From NCBI GenBank assembly GCA_030631385.1, contig DAOVLG010000036.1:1-10265 (forward strand): a DNA stretch of 10,265 nt, written 5' to 3'. This document shows positions 6,580 to 10,265 of the stretch, in pieces. The stretch's first letter is position 1. Every line of letters starts with the position of its first letter. Origin of the DNA: Candidatus Coatesiibacteriota bacterium (lineage in GTDB: Bacteria > RBG-13-66-14). The position numbers and the translations under genes are program-made. The notes below the pieces were generated by a model, which was not told where the DNA came from, searched no databases, and worked only from the letters and a program-made list of their open reading frames with translations.

Positions 6580-7707
6580 ATGCCGCGGCTGCGACACCTC
6601 ATTGATCTGGAAGAGTTCACCCCCGATGAGATTCTCCAGCTTTTAGAGCTTGCCGGAGAGATGGAGGCCCGGGTCAGATATGAGAAGGCCACCCAGGGCG
6701 GATCGCCCATCGTCCCGCTCCTGCCCTACCGCGTGATGGCCTCCCTGTTTTGGGAGCCGTCCACCCGCACCCGACTCTCCTTCGAAACGGCGATGATCCG
6801 CCTGGGGGGGTCCGTGGTGGGTTTTGCCGAGACGTCCACCAGCTCCGTCGCCAAGGGTGAGTCTCTGGCCGATACCATCCGGATGAGCGCCCACTACACA
6901 GATTGCATCGTCCTGCGTCACCCCAATGACGGCGCGGCCTACCTCGCCAGCAAGTTCTCCACCGTCGCTGTCTTGAACGGCGGTGACGGGGGGCACCTCC
7001 ATCCCAGTCAAACGCTCCTCGATCTGTACACGATCTACAAGGAGTTCGGCAACCTGTCCGGTCTGCGGGTCGGTCTCTGCGGCGATCTTCTCCACGGCCG
7101 CACCACCCACTCCCTGGCCATCGCCCTGGCGGCCTTCGACTCGGAGTGTGTGGCCATCAGCCCCGAGGAGTTGGAGCTTCCGAGGCATATCACCACCCAC
7201 CTGACCGTGCGCTACCGCAAGACCGTCGAGCAGCGGAGGGAGCTGGCGGGTGGTCTCGATGACATCCACGTCCTCTACATGACGCGTATCCAGCGGGAAC
7301 GCTTCGAGGACCCCCTAGTCTACGAACGGGTGGCCCACGTTTACCGGTTGGACAGGCGGATCATGGACGACGCCCCGGCGGACATGATCGTCATGCATCC
7401 CCTGCCCCGCCTCGACGAGATCGCCGTCGAGGTGGACACCGATTCCCGGGCGCGCTACTTCGAGCAGGCCTTCAACGGTGTGCCGGCCCGCATGGCGTTG
7501 ATCCTGGTACTCATGGGTCACACCCGCCTCGACGGTGAAAGGGGTGCAAACTGGCGCGAACCGACGATCTTCGAGGGTGAGTGCTCCAACCGGCGCTGCA
7601 TCACCCACCACGACGACAACGCGACTCCCGAGTTCTACGAATACTCGCCGGGGAGGCTGGCCTGCCGCTACTGCGACCGGGTACGTGAACAGCTCACCCT
7701 GTACTGA
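6580..7707 (+). CDS. pyrB: Aspartate carbamoyltransferase with C-terminal PyrI-like zinc module
   Basis: This enzyme condenses carbamoyl phosphate and L-aspartate to N-carbamoyl-L-aspartate, the committed step of pyrimidine synthesis, in the cytosol. The protein has 375 residues against about 310 for typical PyrB. Motifs are EPSTRTRLSFE (59-69, carbamoyl-phosphate binding), SVAKGESLADTI (89-100, mobile-loop Lys K92), RHP (113-115), HPSQTLLDL (141-149, catalytic H141), GDLLHGRTTHSL (168-179), YMTRIQRER (233-241) and HPLPRLDEIA (273-282). The sequence most resembles the E. coli type. After about residue 325 there is an extension with C335-X4-C340 and C362-X2-C365, the pattern of the zinc domain of the PyrI regulatory chain (CX4C...CX2C). 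No PyrI nucleotide-binding domain is present. The start ATG at 6580 follows a GGGAGG ribosome-binding site; the open frame upstream runs through the terminator and promoter and is not coding. No other pyr gene is adjacent. Confidence 0.96.
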   Translation: MPRLRHLIDLEEFTPDEILQLLELAGEMEARVRYEKATQGGSPIVPLLPYRVMASLFWEPSTRTRLSFETAMIRLGGSVVGFAETSTSSVAKGESLADTIRMSAHYTDCIVLRHPNDGAAYLASKFSTVAVLNGGDGGHLHPSQTLLDLYTIYKEFGNLSGLRVGLCGDLLHGRTTHSLAIALAAFDSECVAISPEELELPRHITTHLTVRYRKTVEQRRELAGGLDDIHVLYMTRIQRERFEDPLVYERVAHVYRLDRRIMDDAPADMIVMHPLPRLDEIAVEVDTDSRARYFEQAFNGVPARMALILVLMGHTRLDGERGANWREPTIFEGECSNRRCITHHDDNATPEFYEYSPGRLACRYCDRVREQLTLY

Positions 7708-7727
7708 GGCGTGATGGACGTGCACGT

Positions 7728-7751
7728 AAAAAGGCCCCGCGGGGCCTTTTT
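7728..7751. terminator. Bidirectional terminator between pyrB and the EIIA gene
   Basis: This is a perfect 24-bp palindrome, with five A, GGCCCCG, then its complement and five T. It has U tracts on both strands, so it can end pyrB (plus) and the convergent EIIA gene (minus). Confidence 0.9.
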
Positions 7752-7759
7752 GGTGGTGG

Positions 7760-7786
7760 AACAAGGGGTGTAAACCCCTTGTTTTT
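7760..7786 (+). terminator. Second hairpin terminator, plus strand
   Basis: AACAAGGGG (7760-7768) pairs with CCCCTTGTT (7775-7783) around the loop TGTAAA, and the T run continues to 7786. The T tract lies on the plus strand, so this backs up termination of pyrB. On the minus strand it lies four bases after the EIIA stop codon but lacks a following U run. Confidence 0.75.
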
Positions 7787-7789
7787 CAC

Positions 7790-8254
7790 TCAGTGGTTGT
7801 TATCGTCGTGGTGTTTGAGGATCGTTCTCAGCTCTCGCTCGTTGCTCGCATTTAAGAGTGATTTGCGGACCTCGGGTTGGTGCAGGAGCTTGGCGATGCG
7901 GGAGATCGTGTGGAGGTGCTGGTGGGGGTCTTCCGCCGGGCTTATCAACAGGAAGAGCAGGTTGACGTTCTCCTTACCGTTTTTACCGAACCTAATCCCG
8001 CGTTTGCTGCGTCCCACGGCGAGGATCGGCCTCTCCGGGCCGGCCAGCATGATGTGGGGGATGGCGGTGCCGGAGCCGATAGCCGCCTCGTACTCCATCT
8101 CGCGGTTGAAGATGGCCGAGATCACCTCGGCGTTGGTGGGCAATCCCGGCTGACCTACGACCATGTGGGCCATCTCGTGGAGAGCCTCGTGGGTTTTGGT
8201 GGCCGTCAGATCCAGGTTTACCGCCCCCGGAGGGATCAACTGTTCCAGGTGCAA
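7790..8254 (-). CDS. PTS EIIA type-2 domain protein (PtsN-like)
   Basis: The 154-residue single-domain protein belongs to the fructose/nitrogen-type EIIA family. The active-site segment GSGTAIPHIML (61-70 region) places the phosphorylatable His at H67, and LLFLLISPAEDPHQHLHTIS (99-118) is the other conserved block. Stand-alone EIIA proteins of this kind usually regulate rather than move sugar, taking phosphate from a PTS relay. No permease or HPr/EI gene is visible here. The start is TTG at 8254, supported by an AAGGAG ribosome-binding site (8265-8260) five bases upstream and by the family-like beginning MHLEQLIPPG. The stop is TGA. A strong promoter and a structured leader lie upstream. It converges on pyrB. 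I call it PtsN-like and not ptsN, because orthology cannot be settled without comparison. Confidence 0.9.
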   Translation of the reverse strand: MHLEQLIPPGAVNLDLTATKTHEALHEMAHMVVGQPGLPTNAEVISAIFNREMEYEAAIGSGTAIPHIMLAGPERPILAVGRSKRGIRFGKNGKENVNLLFLLISPAEDPHQHLHTISRIAKLLHQPEVRKSLLNASNERELRTILKHHDDNNH

Positions 8255-8269
8255 GGGTTCTCCTTCGTA

Positions 8270-8344
8270 TTACACCCGACCGTTCGCCGTAGCGGGGTCG
8301 GGTGGAAAGTATGGGTTCTGGCTTGGGTTTATGTATGAAGCCAT
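8270..8344 (-). CDS. Possible 24-codon leader ORF upstream of the EIIA gene
   Basis: ATG at 8344 opens a 24-codon frame (MASYINPSQNPYFPPDPATA then NGRV) ending in TAA at 8272-8270, four bases before the ribosome-binding site of the EIIA gene. It lies wholly within the predicted leader RNA. Its last third covers the hairpin at 8273-8304, so a ribosome translating it would open that hairpin. The ribosome-binding site for the ATG is weak (GGAAAA). It could be a chance frame; low confidence. Confidence 0.3.
   Translation of the reverse strand: MASYINPSQNPYFPPDPATANGRV
8273..8304 (-). promoter_or_regulatory. Leader hairpin just upstream of the EIIA ribosome-binding site
   Basis: CACCCGACC and GGTCGGGTG form a perfect 9-bp GC-rich stem with a 14-nt loop. 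In the minus-strand RNA it ends 7 nt before AAGGAG. It could modulate translation of the EIIA gene or stabilise the mRNA. No T tract follows, so it is not a terminator. Confidence 0.5.
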
Positions 8345-8388
8345 GCAGGGTTTTCCGGTTGGTTTGCGGTGTCCCTTCACCCACCTAT

Positions 8389-8417
8389 ATAATAGCGTTA
8401 AAAGGCGGTTAGGTCAA
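8389..8417 (-). promoter_or_regulatory. Strong sigma-70-type promoter for the EIIA gene
   Basis: On the minus strand TTGACC (8417-8412), a 17-bp spacer and TATTAT (8394-8389) lie close to consensus. The start would be near 8382, giving a leader of about 125 nt. A 16-bp imperfect palindrome (8411-8426, AGGTCAAGCTCAACCT, symmetric at 12 of 16) overlaps the -35 box and could be an operator. Confidence 0.7.
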
Positions 8418-8444
8418 GCTCAACCTGGTGTTTGCGAAAAAATA

Positions 8445-8885
8445 TTATCCGCTTATCCGCCTGGTCGGGTTTACCAGGTAATAGACAAACACCGACAGCA
8501 CGAAAACGACGGCCGCTCCGGTGAGAATGAGGCACGTCAGAGGCGAGATCGCCAGGCCGACGCCGGCGGCGAAGGCGATGTACGTCGGAAAATAGGTCGC
8601 ATGGACGGTGAACTCGTCGCGTGGGGGCCTTTCGAGTATCCTGTCCAGGGCGAACCCGAAGACGGCGGTCACCACGGCCAGACCGAGGAAGTATTCCATC
8701 CAGGGTATCGAGGGTGGGCCCGTGTCCAACAGGGCGCGGATCAGCCAGCCGATGCCGAAGGGGATGATGAAGGCTAGCGCATAGCCGATGAGGTCCCCCA
8801 GAAAGCGCCACGGATGTCCGGTCAGGGCGTTGGTCAGCCAGAGGAGACCCAACGATCCCCCCAATATGATGCTCGTGATGGACAA
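8445..8885 (-). CDS. Small multi-pass membrane protein of unknown function
   Basis: I do not recognise the family of this 146-residue hydrophobic protein. Likely membrane helices are at about 4-20, 29-52, 63-83, 97-113 and 115-138, with a charged loop DRILERPPRDEF at 81-92 and a basic C-terminal tail (NPTRRISG). The start is TTG at 8885, with GAGG about eight bases upstream. An internal ATG at residue 63 would lose two helices and is unlikely. It follows iorB by 37 nt on the same strand with no terminator between, so it is probably co-transcribed with iorAB. A link to that redox enzyme is possible but unproven. No intrinsic terminator is clear after its TAA stop. Confidence 0.75.
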   Translation of the reverse strand: MSITSIILGGSLGLLWLTNALTGHPWRFLGDLIGYALAFIIPFGIGWLIRALLDTGPPSIPWMEYFLGLAVVTAVFGFALDRILERPPRDEFTVHATYFPTYIAFAAGVGLAISPLTCLILTGAAVVFVLSVFVYYLVNPTRRISG

Positions 8886-8922
8886 ACCTACCTCGACCTA
8901 TCGTTGTTGACCGCTTACCCCG

Positions 8923-9507
8923 TTATGCGGTGGAGATCGCCCTCCCGGCGGCGAAGGCCTTCAGGTTCACTAGGACGTACCGGGCCTTGACCCGTTTCTT
9001 GATGGACTCGGTCCAGTGCCCCTCCTCCAGGGGGAGGGCCGGCGAGAGGGCGCCGAGGAGGACGATGTTGGCGGCGCGGGGCTCCCCAACCTCCCGGGCG
9101 ATGTCGGTCGCCTTGAAGAGCCAGTACCTCTTCGTCGCCTTTTTAAGACGTTCATCAATGTCGGTGGGATATTCGAATGATCCGGAGCTGACCGTCATCG
9201 GCCAGATCTCCAGGTCGTTGACCACGGCGGTGCCCTCACCGGGTTTCAGGTGGTCAAGCCAGCGCACCGCCTCCAGGCGCTCGAAGCCCATGAGCACGTC
9301 GGCCTCGCCGCGGTTGATGAGGGGGCTTTTTACCTCTTCGCCGAAGCGGACGTTGGATACCACCGAGCCGCCGCGTTGGCTCATCCCGTGGACCTCGGAT
9401 TTCTTCACGTCGTGGCCGGCCAGGATTGCGGCCTCGGAGAGGACCTCGCTGGCTAACAGGACGCCCTGCCCGCCCACACCGCAGATGAGTACGTTCGTGA
9501 TCGCCAT
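8923..9507 (-). CDS. iorB: Indolepyruvate:ferredoxin oxidoreductase, beta subunit
   Basis: This is the 194-residue partner subunit of IorA in the oxidative decarboxylation of aryl-pyruvates (from Trp, Phe, Tyr) to aryl-acyl-CoA with reduction of ferredoxin. It is the gamma-type domain of the 2-oxoacid:ferredoxin oxidoreductase superfamily. Diagnostic blocks are GVGGQGVLLASEVL (10-23) and KKSEVHGMSQRGGSVVSNVR (35-54). The ATG at 9507 follows GAGG at about eight bases. The stop is TAA. It lies 79 nt after the iorA stop on the same strand, the usual iorA-iorB order. The length is normal and no damage is seen. Reductive use of the enzyme, for aryl-pyruvate synthesis from aryl acids, is also known in anaerobes and cannot be distinguished here. 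Confidence 0.93.
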   Translation of the reverse strand: MAITNVLICGVGGQGVLLASEVLSEAAILAGHDVKKSEVHGMSQRGGSVVSNVRFGEEVKSPLINRGEADVLMGFERLEAVRWLDHLKPGEGTAVVNDLEIWPMTVSSGSFEYPTDIDERLKKATKRYWLFKATDIAREVGEPRAANIVLLGALSPALPLEEGHWTESIKKRVKARYVLVNLKAFAAGRAISTA

Positions 9508-9586
9508 GAAAAGACCTCAAAGGCTGGCCGCCATAGCCGGTGTTGATCGGTTTATTAACGTAGCTCTGTAGCCGGGTGTTCTTGGC

Positions 9587-10265
9587 TCATCGGTTCACCC
9601 GGATGACGGCGTCGAACTTGCAGACCTGTTCACAGAGACCGCAGCCCACGCAGAGGATCTCATCGAATCGGGCTTTTCCGTCGGTGCCGGTGGGGGCGAT
9701 GCCGGGACAGCCCAGACGGATGCAGGCGTTACATTTGTTGCAATTCTCCTCGTTGACGAAATACTCGACGCGTACCAGCTTCTTCGCCTCGGGTAGGAGA
9801 GCGCAGGGACTCTTGAAGACTATCACGGCGGGTTCCTCCACCGCCGTGGCCTCTTTTAAGGTTTTTTTGACCGCGTCCAGATCGAGGGGGTCCACCGTCC
9901 GCACCCATTTAACACCGCAGGCGCGGGCAATTTTCTCAAGGTCGGCCTCCCAGGTCGGCTCCATGCGACGGGTCAGGCCGGTCGCCGGGTTCTGCTGGTG
10001 GCCGGTCATGGCGGTGATGCGGTTGTCCAGGATACAAACGGTGGTCACGCCCCGGTTGTAAACGAGGTCAATGAGCCCGGTTATCCCCGAGTGGAGGAAG
10101 GTGGATTCGCCGATGGTGGCGACCATTGTCTTGGAGAACTCCTTGCCTTGGGCTAATTCCAACCCGAAGGCCACGGTGACCGATGCGCCCATGTCCACGC
10201 AGGTTTCCATGGCGCTGTGGGGCGGTAGGGCGCCCAAGGTGTAGCAGCCGATGTCGCCGGTGACC
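9587..10265 (-). CDS. iorA: Indolepyruvate:ferredoxin oxidoreductase, alpha subunit, C-terminal part (partial)
   Basis: The gene enters from the right edge. The first visible residues are VTGDIGCYTLGALPPHSAME, in the thiamine-diphosphate domain, so only about the last 225 residues are here. The TPP/Mg-binding stretch appears as GESTFLHSG, with NRITAMTGHQQNP further on. The C-terminus is a two-cluster ferredoxin domain, with CNKCNACIRLGCP (CX2CX2CX4CP) and CVGCGLCEQVC (CX2CX2CX3C), as expected for IorA [4Fe-4S] centres. The canonical GDSTF is GESTF, a conservative change. The stop is TGA at 9587. It forms an operon with iorB. The start and promoter lie outside the window. Confidence 0.94.
   Translation of the reverse strand, partial: VTGDIGCYTLGALPPHSAMETCVDMGASVTVAFGLELAQGKEFSKTMVATIGESTFLHSGITGLIDLVYNRGVTTVCILDNRITAMTGHQQNPATGLTRRMEPTWEADLEKIARACGVKWVRTVDPLDLDAVKKTLKEATAVEEPAVIVFKSPCALLPEAKKLVRVEYFVNEENCNKCNACIRLGCPGIAPTGTDGKARFDEILCVGCGLCEQVCKFDAVIRVNR

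Noticed and set aside
6643..7269. 208-codon open frame on the minus strand inside pyrB
   Set aside because: It is fully antisense to a well-conserved enzyme, its translation has no family resemblance, and it reflects GC-rich codon bias of pyrB.
8460..8478. CCTGGT/ACCAGG hairpin as terminator of the membrane gene
   Set aside because: The stem is only 6 bp, lies within the coding end, and the T run comes well after the stem, so it does not fit an intrinsic terminator.
8163..8777. 204-codon plus-strand open frame across the EIIA leader and membrane gene
   Set aside because: It crosses a strong opposite-strand promoter and two opposite-strand genes, and the product is not protein-like.
8930..9571. 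213-codon plus-strand open frame over iorB
   Set aside because: It is antisense to iorB, whose motifs are clear, and the translation is basic and low in sense.

Overview
This is a bacterial window of moderately high GC content with short intergenic gaps, clear Shine-Dalgarno sequences and sigma-70-like promoters. Indolepyruvate:ferredoxin oxidoreductase (IorAB) points to an anaerobic or amino-acid/peptide-fermenting lifestyle. The many PAS/HisKA_2 kinases and a REC + DUF4388 (PATAN) protein recall uncultivated or deltaproteobacteria-like lineages. The phylum cannot be fixed from the sequence alone.

Positions 1-5027 (minus strand) hold a signal-transduction cluster. In transcription order it contains a 61-codon small gene (5027-4842), a promoter whose -35 box overlaps that gene's stop codon, a PAS-HisKA_2-HATPase kinase broken by two lesions (4648-3510), an intact PAS-PAS-PAS-HisKA_2-HATPase kinase starting at an overlapping GTGA (3513-1783), and a REC-PAS-GAF-PAS-PAS protein that runs off the left edge (1769-1). 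The broken kinase carries a 1-nt insertion that creates a stop, plus a 61-bp duplication/insertion bounded by a 28-bp imperfect direct repeat. Removing both restores a 358-residue frame exactly.

Positions 5028-5557 have no gene I can support. They contain a nested inverted repeat, an AT-rich tract, an imperfect dyad and a near-consensus sigma-54 promoter just before the next gene.

Positions 5558-6500 (plus strand) hold a receiver domain that ends at TAG. The same frame continues directly into a DUF4388 domain, and one further frameshift leads to a roadblock-like tail and a strong terminator. I read this as one REC-DUF4388-roadblock gene interrupted by an amber codon and a frameshift.

Positions 6512-7786 (plus strand) hold pyrB with its own promoter and terminators. 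The protein carries a C-terminal four-cysteine zinc module like that of the PyrI regulatory chain.

Positions 7790-8417 (minus strand) hold a PtsN-like PTS EIIA protein with a very good promoter and a leader of about 125 nt that contains a hairpin and a possible 24-codon leader ORF. Positions 8445-10265 (minus strand) hold iorA (partial), iorB and a small multi-pass membrane protein, probably co-transcribed.

The most interesting points are the amber-split REC-DUF4388 gene behind a sigma-54 promoter, the repeat-mediated kinase lesion, the PyrB-zinc-module fusion and the EIIA leader. No CRISPR array, tRNA, rRNA or insertion sequence was seen.
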